From positions 1-22,943 of IMG/VR virus record IMGVR_UViG_3300033148_003314: a stretch of DNA of 22,943 bases. One strand, 5' to 3'. Source of the DNA: a virus. Of the stretch, positions 5,893 to 15,900 are shown piece by piece; position 1 is the stretch's first letter, and every line of letters begins with the position of its first letter. The notes under the pieces are model-generated. The model was not told where the DNA came from. It searched no databases and was given only the letters and a program-made list of their open reading frames with translations. The translations under genes and the position numbers were made by a program.

Positions 5893-6723
5893 ATGGCTTT
5901 TGATTTTAATAGATTCACACGAACCACCCTTGCTTTTAACTCGGGTGCAGTTACATTGGATACTGGTTCTATCAGTAACGGTCCGGCTCACTACACGTAC
6001 TCAACCAGCGATTCGTTGGCGACGGTGGCGGCAGCTAATTACTTCAACCCTGAGTCAGTAATTTATGACCTTCAGGTGAATGACTTGATTGTTTGCGTAT
6101 GTAGTGACGGTAACGAATACTTGCGGGTGGCGACGGTTGATACCACAACAACCCCCAAAACCATTACCACAGAGATATTCATTGACGCCACAATTCAGCA
6201 CGCTCAAGTTGATGTTACCTTGGCTCAGCTTATTGGGTCGAACACCGCGAGTGTCTTATTAGTGGCTGCTCCTGCTACCGGACAAAAGTTGCTCTTGCAA
6301 CGCGCAAGCCTAGCAATTAACTATGGCGGCACACCGCTTGCTAGTGGTGGTGCGGTGCACATCCAATACGCAGACACCGCGGGGGGAGGCGGAACAAAAG
6401 CATCCGGAACTCAAGCAGCGGCTGCACTTATCGGAGCCACAGCCGACACAAGCTTTGGCTACACTCCCGTAGATACAACGCTTGTTGATTCAGCCACACT
6501 GAACCAAGGCTTGTACTTAGCAGCAGCTACCGCAGATTTCACTGGCGGTACAGCGTCTACATACAAAGTAGATATTTGGTACTCAGCGGTCGTACAAAGT
6601 AGATATTTGGTACTCAGCGGTCGTGGTCTAACGCTTAACATGCTCGCGCCCTTCGGGGCGCTTGCTTCTCTTGCTTTACCACCCAATACCCTTCAAACTA
6701 ACTCCAAAGGGGGTATACAATGA
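5893..6723 (+). CDS. Probable capsid accessory (decoration/minor head) protein with duplicated, frameshifted C-terminus
   Basis: 276-residue Ala/Thr/Gly-rich, beta-rich protein of unrecognised family. Position just after the capsid gene and composition suggest a virion surface or decoration protein; this is inference. ATG 5893 is chosen because AGGAG (5881-5885) lies 7 nt ahead; an in-frame TTG at 5848 lies inside a hairpin and has no ribosome site. The original C-terminus probably read YKVDIWYSAVVV followed by TAA. A perfect 31-bp tandem duplication (6562-6624) shifts the frame after residue 234 or so, adding about 42 residues that start QSRYLVLSGRG and are read partly from a terminator-like hairpin. 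The new stop overlaps the next start as ATGA. Whether the extended protein still assembles is unknown. Confidence 0.72.
   Translation: MAFDFNRFTRTTLAFNSGAVTLDTGSISNGPAHYTYSTSDSLATVAAANYFNPESVIYDLQVNDLIVCVCSDGNEYLRVATVDTTTTPKTITTEIFIDATIQHAQVDVTLAQLIGSNTASVLLVAAPATGQKLLLQRASLAINYGGTPLASGGAVHIQYADTAGGGGTKASGTQAAAALIGATADTSFGYTPVDTTLVDSATLNQGLYLAAATADFTGGTASTYKVDIWYSAVVQSRYLVLSGRGLTLNMLAPFGALASLALPPNTLQTNSKGGIQ
6562..6624 (+). repeat. Perfect 31-bp tandem duplication inside a coding region
   Basis: Bases 6563-6593 and 6594-6624 are identical 31-mers, and the match extends one base further on the left (T at 6562 and 6593). 31 is not a multiple of three, so the second copy is read in another frame: the first gives YKVDIWYSAVV, the second gives SRYLVLSGR. 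With one copy the gene would end at TAA 6629-6631 after AVVV. The absence of any divergence between copies points to a recent event or an assembly artefact. Confidence 0.95.
6646..6677 (+). terminator. UUCG-tetraloop hairpin, formerly intergenic terminator
   Basis: GCGCCC (6646-6651) pairs with GGGCGC (6656-6661) across a TTCG loop closed by C-G, the exceptionally stable cUUCGg tetraloop. A T-rich stretch (6662-6677, interrupted by G and C) follows. It lies 15 nt beyond the inferred original TAA at 6629-6631, the expected place for an intrinsic terminator after the head genes. At present it is within the frameshifted coding region, so translating ribosomes could weaken it. Confidence 0.55.
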
Positions 6724-7316
6724 GTTTAACTCGAGTACAGATTATAAGCGCAGCGCTCATGCAGCTAGGCCACAAGCCAATCTCATCTTTATCCGGTGGG
6801 GACCAGCTCGTTGTCGCTGCTGACCAAATATACGACGTAAAGATAACTTCAGTGCTCAGTAGGAGTAATTGGAGATTCGCCACTCAGATTCAACAACTTC
6901 CCGTTCTTGCTGAGACACCACCCTCTCAATGGGAAACAACGTACGGCCTCCCAGCAGGATTCCTAAAAACAATCCGCCTGTACCCTAATATTTATGATTG
7001 GGATATTTACGCTAACCAGAAGATTTACTCGCTTTATACGGGCGACCTGTACATGGAGTATATATTCCTTCCTGACGTCTCGATGTTTCCGGCGCATTTT
7101 GTAGATTATTTTACTTACGAAATATCGACCGAACTTGCATTATCAAATGCCCAGAAAGCAGAATACTACCCGTTACTTAATTCCGCGCGAATTCAGCAGC
7201 AAGGCCTTGCTATGGCAATTGAGGCGCAAAATCGCCCCAACTTCCACCAGGCCGATATTCCAGTGCTCAATCAAAGAAATGTTTCGGCGTACACTGGGTA
7301 TGGCTTCACTCAATAA
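6720..7316 (+). CDS. Tail tubular protein A-like (gatekeeper, T7 gp11-like)
   Basis: 198 residues, matching the T7 gp11 length of 196. The protein forms the ring joining the portal to the tail nozzle. The N-terminus TRVQIISAALMQLGHKPISSL (residues 4-24) has the family pattern of an A-x-N/A-x-x-L-x-x-I/L-G-x-x-P-I/V-x-S-L helix. RSNWRFATQIQQLPV follows at about 48-62, equivalent to the conserved W-x-x-A/N-x-x-x-x-x-L region, and YGLPAGFLKTIRL (75-87) matches the L-P-x-D/G-F-L-x-x-x-x-L/V segment. The C-terminal half carries helices such as FTYEISTELALSNAQKAEYY. AAAGGGGG lies 6-13 nt before ATG 6720. The start now overlaps the shifted stop of the preceding gene (ATGA). The next gene is the nozzle partner, as in T7. 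Confidence 0.88.
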   Translation: MSLTRVQIISAALMQLGHKPISSLSGGDQLVVAADQIYDVKITSVLSRSNWRFATQIQQLPVLAETPPSQWETTYGLPAGFLKTIRLYPNIYDWDIYANQKIYSLYTGDLYMEYIFLPDVSMFPAHFVDYFTYEISTELALSNAQKAEYYPLLNSARIQQQGLAMAIEAQNRPNFHQADIPVLNQRNVSAYTGYGFTQ

Positions 7317-7325
7317 GGAAGGTAT

Positions 7326-9842
7326 ATGGCAGAGTCGATTTGGTCCCAAGATGTCTTTTCCAAGGGCGAGCTGTCCCCGCTCATGTATGCCCGGATTACC
7401 GTGGACGCGTATTACAACGGCATGAAAAGAGCGACCAATTGCATTACCTACCCCCAGGGAGGGATTGGTAAGAGATTCGGCACCCTCTTTAATGCTGAGA
7501 TACCCGGCATCACCTCATACACGGAATCTTATTTTGATTCATTCCAATACAACGCGGACGCGACATACGTCGTAATCGTTGTGCCGGATGAAGTCCAGAT
7601 ATACCTCGAAGGGATTCTCGTGTACACCGTGACGGGCACAGGCATCACCGCACCCATGATGGCGCTTATTGATAGCACCACGATTGAAACTAACTTTAGG
7701 CTCACGTCAAGCGCTTTCGTCCCTAAAGATTTAATCAGGAGCGCTGATGCCCCCAATGTGATAGCGGGCGTTAGCACGACTGAAATTACACTAACAACCC
7801 CCGTGGTTGACGGCCTTATTCTGCCCGTTCAGTTCACGACTTCAGGCACGCTTCCGGTAACAGAGCCCCAAATACTTGTCCAGCAGGCTTATTTCCTCAA
7901 GACCACCTCGACGACGACGGCGATAATTTATCAAACCTCGGCAGACGCTAAAGCTAATAGAAATGCATTTACCATAAGCAGTGCGGGAACTGGAACCAAT
8001 AACGCAGTGACCCTGAATTCTTGGGCACTTAGCAATGTTGTGTTTTCTAAATACCCCGTTTTTGACTTCAGAGACCCAGGTTCGTACGACAGTGTAACAT
8101 TTACCCCTGCCGCGACCACCGGATACAACATAGCGATAACCGCAGCGAGCGGTGCGCCCTTCCTTGCTGGTGACGTGGGCGGTGCGTTTGAGGGGAATGG
8201 CGGGATATGCCGGATTGTTGCATTCACAAGCACGACCGTCATTCAGGTTGATATTCTTCAGCCCTTCGTGAGTGTAATAGCAATTCCAGGGACAGAGGCG
8301 TTCTTAGCTGAGCCTGCCTGGAGTAACGCGCGTGGCTGGCCGTCCAAATGCTCATCCTTCCAAAACAGAGCTATTTTTGCGAACACGCGCTCCCTACCTA
8401 ATGCTTTATTTTTGTCGGTGACAAATGATTACTCCAGCTTTGACGGGCTTGAAGGTGACGATGATAGTGCTATCTTCTGGTACCCATCTTCAGATAACGT
8501 TAATGTTATACGGTTTATCGTTCCCTATCGTAGCTTGACGGTCCATACCAATACCGGGATTTATTCGACCCCACTTACGTTCGAGCAGGCCGTAACGCCC
8601 AGTACTTTTTCGATGACGCTCCAAGACTCCACACCTGCAACGGTAGTTCAGCCTAGAGCGCTAGACAATCAAGTTATCGTAATTTCAGGCAATGATGTCC
8701 ACGCCATGCTTTGGGATGGGTTCAACAACGCCTACACGTCCAACATTGCCTCCATTGCAAATGAGCAACTTATTCGCTCGCCTATAGATGAAGCGGCCTA
8801 CACTGATTTAAATCGTGCGGGCTCTAGGTACATGTTCATCATCAACGCGAATGGCGGCATGGTAATTTACCAAACGCTCGTTTCAGAAAACGTTACAGGA
8901 TTTACTCCCTGCACCCTGCAGCAAACTTATGGTCAAGCTTACTTCAGATGGGCAGCATCCTCATCTAATGGGCGAGCCTGGTTCATGACTGAGCGAGAGA
9001 TTGCTGATGCTGGAGTAGGTGATTTGGTAGCAGGGTTCACAACGGATACCCTGGTGATGACAACGCCTTCAACGTTTGCTCTAGGGGTCATTACAGCTTT
9101 TAAAATAGCAGCGACGACTTCTTTACCGACTTCAATACCTCAGTTGGTTGCGGGCACTTATTACTGGGCAGTCGCAAGCGACACCACCAGTATTGTAGTT
9201 TACACAACCTATGCAGATGCGGTTTTAGGGGAGGGGTCGGTAACATTTACTAACGCGGGCGTTGGGTGTACGGTTACACCATGGCCGTTAGTAACTAAAT
9301 TTTATCTTGAGGAGCTGAGTTTTGACGTATTTACAGACTGCACATACACGTACAGCGGAGTGGCTGAAGACACGTTTACGGGCCTTTCGAGATTTAATGC
9401 GCAGATGGTTAAAGCAGATGGCGATGGTTTTGGGTTTACGGAAGAAGGGAGCGACGGAGAAGTAGTCCTTAACGCCCACGGGCAACCGGTAGAGGTGAGT
9501 AAGGTGGCCATAGGGTTCCCAATAGCTACAGTTATGGAGCCGTTGCCTGTGACGGTTCCTAGCGCCCAGGGCTACAAATCGAGCTCTTTAACCCTGCCAA
9601 CCCATATACGCGCAGCCAATCTTATGTTTAATGATACAATTGGTGGGAAGGTTAACGGGACGCCAATTCAACTCGACACGTTTCTCGAAACAATTCCTGG
9701 TGTGCCCCCTGTTAAAAGGTCCGGAATAATGGAGATGACTCCCATGCTCGGGTGGAATGAAGGTAATACTGAGATTGTAATTACCCATGACGACCCTTTT
9801 GATATTAAACTAATCGGTATCTTCTACCGTATCGAGACATAA
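7326..9842 (+). CDS. Tail tubular protein B-like (tail nozzle, T7 gp12-like)
   Basis: 838 residues, similar in size to T7 gp12 (794). It is expected to form the hexameric nozzle below the gatekeeper. The N-terminus is diagnostic: FSKGELSPLMYARITVDAYY followed by a short helix, then CITYPQGGIGKRFGT, the F-x-x-G-E-x-S-P...R-x-D-x-x-x-Y-x-x-G-x-x-x-x-x-N-x-x-x-x-P-x-G-G-x-x-R/K-R-x-G pattern of nozzle and related tail proteins. The remaining sequence is beta-rich, with central SVTNDYSSFDG near residue 360 (a common L-F-x-S-x-x-x-D-x-x-x-F motif) and a C-terminal SGIMEMTPMLGWNEG region. AAGGAAGG is the ribosome site. It lies 9 nt after the gatekeeper gene and 2 nt before the first internal protein gene. 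Confidence 0.9.
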   Translation: MAESIWSQDVFSKGELSPLMYARITVDAYYNGMKRATNCITYPQGGIGKRFGTLFNAEIPGITSYTESYFDSFQYNADATYVVIVVPDEVQIYLEGILVYTVTGTGITAPMMALIDSTTIETNFRLTSSAFVPKDLIRSADAPNVIAGVSTTEITLTTPVVDGLILPVQFTTSGTLPVTEPQILVQQAYFLKTTSTTTAIIYQTSADAKANRNAFTISSAGTGTNNAVTLNSWALSNVVFSKYPVFDFRDPGSYDSVTFTPAATTGYNIAITAASGAPFLAGDVGGAFEGNGGICRIVAFTSTTVIQVDILQPFVSVIAIPGTEAFLAEPAWSNARGWPSKCSSFQNRAIFANTRSLPNALFLSVTNDYSSFDGLEGDDDSAIFWYPSSDNVNVIRFIVPYRSLTVHTNTGIYSTPLTFEQAVTPSTFSMTLQDSTPATVVQPRALDNQVIVISGNDVHAMLWDGFNNAYTSNIASIANEQLIRSPIDEAAYTDLNRAGSRYMFIINANGGMVIYQTLVSENVTGFTPCTLQQTYGQAYFRWAASSSNGRAWFMTEREIADAGVGDLVAGFTTDTLVMTTPSTFALGVITAFKIAATTSLPTSIPQLVAGTYYWAVASDTTSIVVYTTYADAVLGEGSVTFTNAGVGCTVTPWPLVTKFYLEELSFDVFTDCTYTYSGVAEDTFTGLSRFNAQMVKADGDGFGFTEEGSDGEVVLNAHGQPVEVSKVAIGFPIATVMEPLPVTVPSAQGYKSSSLTLPTHIRAANLMFNDTIGGKVNGTPIQLDTFLETIPGVPPVKRSGIMEMTPMLGWNEGNTEIVITHDDPFDIKLIGIFYRIET

Positions 9843-9844
9843 TT

Positions 9845-10366
9845 ATGGAACCGTTCTCAATGTTTTTACTTAGCATGCAGGCTGCTGGCGTTGTAACAAG
9901 CCTCTGGAGTTCGCATGGCGCTCAAAAACAAATACAACAAGGCCGAGACATGGAAAAGGCGGGCATCGAAATGAATATGGCCGCTAACAACTACGAGTTC
10001 CAAGAGGCATCCCTTGCATCGATGCAGGCGTTACGTCAAAACCTTGGTACTCAGGCCGTTATGCAGGCTGCTCGCGGAGTAAGTACAGGCACAGAATCTT
10101 CAGTTGGGCAAGCGCAGAAGTCTATCTCATCTCAAGGCGGAGACCAAGAAGCTCGCCGCATGAGAATGCTGGCTCGTGAAGCGGAGCTCAGAGCGTCCAA
10201 TGTTTTGTCTGGCCTGCATACACTGAAGTCGGAGACACAATTGGGGCAGAGGTTAGGCACCGATTTATTTGAAGCGGCCTCAACAGGGGTCCGTCAGTTT
10301 GGGTACGAAGCTGAGAACGCATTATCATCAAAATTTGGCTTCGGAAAAAAAACGGCAGGGGCGTAA
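9845..10366 (+). CDS. Internal virion/ejection protein, T7 gp14-like
   Basis: 173 residues (T7 gp14 has 196). The N-terminus is hydrophobic (MFLLSMQAAGVVTSL, residues 6-20), able to insert into a membrane, and the rest is an Ala/Gln/Glu-rich helical protein. The region YEFQEASLASMQALRQNLGT (50-69) followed by ARGVSTGTESS (79-89) matches the layout of gp14-type proteins, where a long helix is followed by a Q-x-x-x-A-A-R-G-x-x-x-x-x-G-S/T-x-x-x-x motif. In T7, gp14 is ejected first and forms a channel in the host outer membrane. Location directly after the nozzle and before two very large internal proteins supports the call. The ribosome site is weak (GAG about 9 nt upstream), so coupling to the nozzle gene is likely. 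Confidence 0.75.
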   Translation: MEPFSMFLLSMQAAGVVTSLWSSHGAQKQIQQGRDMEKAGIEMNMAANNYEFQEASLASMQALRQNLGTQAVMQAARGVSTGTESSVGQAQKSISSQGGDQEARRMRMLAREAELRASNVLSGLHTLKSETQLGQRLGTDLFEAASTGVRQFGYEAENALSSKFGFGKKTAGA

Positions 10367-10369
10367 TTC

Positions 10370-12934
10370 ATGGTTGATTCAGTCGGTAAAAACCCAACAT
10401 CACAAGGTACGCTTCCCGGCGCACACAAGCCCATTCCAACGCTTGAGCGTGACGTTGAAACGAGGGCTGAATCACAGGTTCCTGGATTTGGGCAGGCATT
10501 TTCTGAGGCTGCGCTGACGCCTACGGCTATCGGAAGCGCAGCATCGACCGCCATTACTCAAGCGGGCGTGGCCATTGCTCAGAAGCAGGGTGCATACTTT
10601 GGCCAGAAAAACCCTAACATGCAGGTGATGCCTTCGCTTACCAAGTCCGATGAAGCATTTGCAAACGCCTACAAAAACGAATCGTCTTCAATTTTAGGGC
10701 TGCAATCTCAAAAATTAATTAACGAAAATCTTGAGCAGGTATCACAAGCCAGTAGGCTAACGCCTGAATTAATAGGCTCATTTACCCAGTCTTCGGCAGC
10801 AGGGATTCAAGATATTGTCCGGAACGCGCCCGATGATGTCCGTGTGTCATTAACGAATCAGTACGCAGGGCAGCTTCAATCCCAGACTCACCAGCTCAAC
10901 ATGCGCATGATTGGTAACCAAAAAGACGCTTCGGTTAAAAGGAATGAGGCATTCAGAGTTGAGCAGACCAGCAACATGCAAGATGAAATACACAACCAGA
11001 CCCCTAGGAGTCTTGAGAATGCCGCGAAAATAAGAGACGCTATCTATACAGGCATTGATGATTCTGAAGCCTCTGGCGAGCTTACAGCAACACAGGCCCA
11101 AGCCGCACGCATAAGTAATAAGCTTAGCTATGAAAGCGGAATTCAGATAAATAATGCTTTCTCGGCAAAAAACCAAGGCCACCTTGAAGAGTTTATGGCG
11201 GGGTTGGGACAAACAAAAATTCAAGGACTTTCGTGGGAACAGTCAGAGACGGTTTATGACAATGTGTCCAAAGCAGTTGTTCACGTGGAGCAAGCGGAAA
11301 AACGAGCTCACGCACTGACGATGGCCGAGGGTAACAACCTCATTCAGACAAAGCGTATGACGCCGGGTAAGCTGGAGTCAATGCGAGATGATTTACCGCC
11401 CACAGATTTTTTAAACCTATCTACAGCCTATGCGGTATCTCATCACGATGATAGCAAGAAAAACGAAGCTGTAAATGAAATTGCATCCAATCCTGGAAGT
11501 GCTCTGGTTTATAACGGACAGACGAACGCCTCGATTAATTCAGCCTTTAACCGACTTAATCAGGACCTCCAACGTAAGGCCGAACAGTCTGGGAACCCTA
11601 TTAGCCAGCAAGAATCTCAGTTTCAAACAGCCGCAACCATGAATCATCCGGTCCCTGAGTATACTGACGGCCTCACAAACGCAGTGATGGGCGGCACGCT
11701 TGAAGAAGCTAAGATGGCCATGGAGCATACAGAAAGACTTCATGGCATGGCTGGGTTTAAAACGGTTGGCATAAGCGACCGTGCCAAAGCGACCAGCCAG
11801 ATGTTCAGAGCTCTCAAGGGTCAATACCCAGGTAACGAAGATGAAGCCCTTAAGCAGGCGAGAGAAATCGTAAGTAATAAGTCAGAGGAAGTTATCGCTT
11901 TAAACAAAACGCGCATCGATGCCGAGCTCGGAAAGCATCGAGGGCCTCAAGGCCTTACGTCGTGGGCTGTTAAAATGGGCGCCTTAGGTGGGGACGACTA
12001 TGAGAACCTTCCAGCCTTTACCGCCAATACTGTTTCCCAGTTCTCTGCCTTCATGCAGTTAACCAACGGCGATGTTGATGTAAGCAAAAAGATGACCCAG
12101 GATTCGATTGGAAAACTCTACGCTCCATCCTATGTTAATGGCTCCAAGCAAATAGCGTACCTGCCGATTGAGACGATGATGCAAATACCACTCGGTGGAG
12201 CATCGCTTATCCAGAGCGACATTATTCGAAACGTTGCTCCTCAGTTCGAGCAAAGCAGGAAGTCGTTTGACGAGGGCAATTCAACGTCTTACTGGCGCGT
12301 AAAAGGAGGTCGCGTCTCTTATCCCGAGTATGCTGAGGCCAAGGCCACAGTAGGCGCTCATCTAAATTTTAAAGGTTATTTGGAAGCCGCCAGAAAAGGT
12401 ACATCACTGAAAGACGAGCTGCGAGGCAAGTCTCATTCCGCCATAACGCGCTTACGAGAATCTTATAAGTCCGACCGTGAAAAAATTAAGCGATATGAGG
12501 CTGCATCACCTATTGAGGTAGAGCTCGTTACAAAGGGCGGAGCTAAAACCTACACACTCGACGTCAGCTCATCCCCAAGTACGCAAGTATCAGGCACAAC
12601 AGGTCAGGTCGTTGGGCGGTACAACGTCGGTATTAAAGACCCTGAGACTGGAGTCGTGAGCGCGATGAGTGGTTATTTTGGCGGAATCAACACCAATCCA
12701 GATGTTCGTCCAAATACGCAGTGGGTGAGAGAGCGGTACCTGTCTGTGAATGGCTTGACCGATGGGGCCTCCTTCCAAGAAAGATGGGAAGCGCATAAAG
12801 CATCTAGGCGCCTTACGATAGGTGAACTAAGGCAAATGGCAAAAGAAGTTAAACGTGAGCCATTCTTTCAGGCCCCATCTACTGTTGAAGGGCTGCGCTC
12901 AAAAGCTGTCAGAATAAAAAAAGGCGGTGAGTGA
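10370..12934 (+). CDS. Internal core/ejection protein, T7 gp15-like
   Basis: 854 residues, comparable with T7 gp15 (747). It probably forms part of the internal core above the portal and is ejected to make the periplasmic DNA tunnel. The N-terminal 100 residues are low in order (Gln, Ser, Thr, Ala-rich) with PGFGQAFSEAAL near 43-54. Most of the protein is helical, rich in Gln, Lys, Asn and Ala, with no Cys-rich or enzymatic motif seen. No transglycosylase signature is visible. AGGGG at 10357-10361 is the ribosome site, 8 nt before ATG. Its stop overlaps the next start as TGATG. The assignment rests on size, composition and order between gp14-like and gp16-like genes; sequence similarity to gp15 itself is not something I can show. 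Confidence 0.68.
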   Translation: MVDSVGKNPTSQGTLPGAHKPIPTLERDVETRAESQVPGFGQAFSEAALTPTAIGSAASTAITQAGVAIAQKQGAYFGQKNPNMQVMPSLTKSDEAFANAYKNESSSILGLQSQKLINENLEQVSQASRLTPELIGSFTQSSAAGIQDIVRNAPDDVRVSLTNQYAGQLQSQTHQLNMRMIGNQKDASVKRNEAFRVEQTSNMQDEIHNQTPRSLENAAKIRDAIYTGIDDSEASGELTATQAQAARISNKLSYESGIQINNAFSAKNQGHLEEFMAGLGQTKIQGLSWEQSETVYDNVSKAVVHVEQAEKRAHALTMAEGNNLIQTKRMTPGKLESMRDDLPPTDFLNLSTAYAVSHHDDSKKNEAVNEIASNPGSALVYNGQTNASINSAFNRLNQDLQRKAEQSGNPISQQESQFQTAATMNHPVPEYTDGLTNAVMGGTLEEAKMAMEHTERLHGMAGFKTVGISDRAKATSQMFRALKGQYPGNEDEALKQAREIVSNKSEEVIALNKTRIDAELGKHRGPQGLTSWAVKMGALGGDDYENLPAFTANTVSQFSAFMQLTNGDVDVSKKMTQDSIGKLYAPSYVNGSKQIAYLPIETMMQIPLGGASLIQSDIIRNVAPQFEQSRKSFDEGNSTSYWRVKGGRVSYPEYAEAKATVGAHLNFKGYLEAARKGTSLKDELRGKSHSAITRLRESYKSDREKIKRYEAASPIEVELVTKGGAKTYTLDVSSSPSTQVSGTTGQVVGRYNVGIKDPETGVVSAMSGYFGGINTNPDVRPNTQWVRERYLSVNGLTDGASFQERWEAHKASRRLTIGELRQMAKEVKREPFFQAPSTVEGLRSKAVRIKKGGE

Positions 12935-15900
12935 TGGCTGAATTAAAAACTGAAGACCAAGCTATACCAGACCTTCCTGTCTTCGCACCCGCTACTGGCA
13001 TTGACGTGCCAACAGTTACGCCGCAGCCGGAGGAGGCGCTAACCTATCCGGACACGGGCGATATCCACACGCCTTTTAAGCTTCCCTTAAGGAAGGATGA
13101 AGACCTGGGAGCGGACCCTATAACCTCAAGCTCACTTACCGGTCCAGACACCGTTTCAGCGCAGTCCGTAGTGGGGCCGTACCACGAAAAACCCGGGGTC
13201 TTAGCCCAAACAGCCCACGCATTTAGAGAAGCAAACACCTTGATGTCTGCTGGTAGTTTGGCCATGGATTTCATAGGGCAAAAGAACCCCCTTCAGGACC
13301 CAGTTCCAACCGACTGGACGGCCATGAATCCCGAGGCGGTTAAAGACCTCCCTGAGAAATACTGGCCTTACATTACAAGCGCTAAATCTCCCAACGACCA
13401 AGAGGCTCGAAGGGCCGCTATTCGCTCTCGAATGGAAGAGGACGAGAAGTACGCATCTGGCTCACTGACCTGGAAGCTCCTTGGTGGTTTTGCTGGCACA
13501 GTAACGGACCCACTTATTTACCTTACAGGGATGGCCGCCGGGTTTAAAGCGGCAACGATTACTGAGCAAGTTATAGGGAGCGCTGTTAAATCTTCAGCAT
13601 CCATCGGTGCCTACTCACTTGCCCATGAAGCGATGGTTCAAGCAGATAAGGCCGGGGGGAATCTAGAGGACCTCGCAACCAGCGCGGTAACAGACACAGT
13701 TTTTGGCGTGGCCCTTGTTGGGCTAGGAGCCGGGGGTAGCTACGCTAAGCAATCAGCTAAGTTATGGGACTCACGAAAGGCATTTTCATTTGCGGCGGAC
13801 GGCGTTCGGATTGACCCCGAAGTAACCGAAGCCGGTGAATTAACAGGCAGGCTCAAAGCAACACTTGCTCCTGGTGTCGTCCCAACCATCCAGAATGCTC
13901 AGCTTACCAAAGCAGCTCAGCTTTATGCAGACACTAACCTTGCAAAGACAGGGGTTTTTGCTTGGCCATTTGGAGTTGGAAAGGGCCTCCAAAAATTTCT
14001 TGGCTCTAAGTATTTGTTGGGCACACCATCGATGGAGGCGGCAACGTCTCCCTATAAATCAGTGGCGGATTTCGTCCGTACAATAGCGAATGTTGGGCCA
14101 ATTACAGAGGGTGAGTACGCTGGAGAAGCGGTGGCTGATTCAGCCTATGATTACTCAACATATTACCGTGACTATGCCAAAGATATTTCAGGGTTTGCAC
14201 GGGGTCAGTTTTACAAAGCCAACGGCATGTCAGAGCGAGATAACGCGACCAACTCTTTCAAGAATTTCAAGCAGAAACATACCCAAGGCCAAAACGTAAC
14301 CGAGAATGAGTTCGGGGAAGAGATTCGAAGCATCATGAACACTGAGGGTTATAAATCCCATCTTCCCGAAGCTCATGCTGTCGCCGATAAGCTCTACGAG
14401 TTTTATGATGGAATGGGGAGAGATTTATTTAAAGCCATGGGCAAAGAGGGCACCTTCCTTGACCCAAGAACAGCGTGGAGATACCTTCCCCAGAACTACA
14501 ACATCGAGGCAATGATTAATAACGAGGGTCATTGGGTTGACTTGACTGTTGGGGAGTACGCCCGCCAGGACAAGATGATTAACGAGGTTCGTTCCCCAGT
14601 TGTGGCTACAGAAGCTCGGATATCCAGCCTGAATGAGCAGCTAAAAGCAGCCGGGCTTTTCGACAAAAAAAGCGAAGTTTACCGGGGTATCGAAAACCAA
14701 CTTAGGGCGGCAAGAGGTTTGCGCATCCGTCAGCACGACGAGATGATTGATACCATACGTAACAATGACAAGTATCACATCCTCCTTGAAGACCGAGTGA
14801 TGTTTGATTCTAAAGAAGCGAAAGAGCTCAGAGGAATACTTGAGCCCATCCAAAAGGCCGAGGAATTCCACAAGAAAGAGCGAGTGGTTTACGATGATGC
14901 CGAGAGAAGGCTTTCTAATTCTGATGCAGAGCGACGTAAGCTGGAAGGCAGGCAAAAGCGCTCACATGAGAGCAAGAACCCTGATGCGTCTCGCATGGAA
15001 GAGCGCCAAGGTCGTATAGATGAACTGTTTGGCGAAAGAAAGGCTTTGATTGGCGAAAGAGATGCTGCGCTAAAAAGGGCGGAGCGTGCCGAGCAAGAAG
15101 TTGATAACGTCAAACAAAGGATTGATGAAGAAGCTTATGACGGGACCATTAACCGCAAGTTCTTTAAGCGAGAAGGTAACGAAATTAAGTTTCACGACCC
15201 CGATGTGAAACCTAAATTTCGTAGATTATTCACCGACCCAAACGATATGACTCTTACGGCAAAGCAGGTGTTTAACTCCATAACAAACCAGAGCCCCCAG
15301 GATTTAATTATGGGTGTGTTTGGGCACATAGACCCATCTGTAAACCCGGGAGCTAGCTTTCTCAAAAGCCGAACCCATCTTATTGATTCAGAGGTTTACA
15401 ATAAAGCTGGATTCCTGGACCCTGACGTGAGCAAGGGGGCAACCGCTTATGCGGCATCGGTTGGCAGGGTCATTGGGTTTAAGCGAGCCTTCCCTGAGTT
15501 TTCAGATGGCATTGGGATGGAGGGTGCTTTGCATGGTTTTGAAGCGGAGCATTTGGAGAGAAAGGCTAACTTAAAAACCAAAGAAGGCACACCCGAGGGA
15601 AATAAGGAGCGCACTACACTCGATAAAGAATACAAACATGCCAAGGGCCTCATGGGCGACACCTACAACACCTACATGGGCACGTACAGCAAGGCACACC
15701 CAGATACCGTTCGAAGGCTCAGCGTTGCCAGGAACTTAGTTGCAGCCGCTAAACTGGGCGCGGTTCCTGTTTATCAGATAGCTGAGCTCGGGGCCATTCT
15801 TATGAAGACGAGTCTAATGCCCTTCCTTTCGCAGGGCTTGAAGCCGTTAGTTAAATCCCTGTTTACCCGAGGCAAAGGAGTTGAGGCTGAGGCGTATAAA

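Noticed and set aside
10850-11224. Minus-strand open frame of 124 codons in the gp15-like gene
   Set aside because: No recognisable domain or ribosome site, and it lies wholly within a well-supported large + strand gene.
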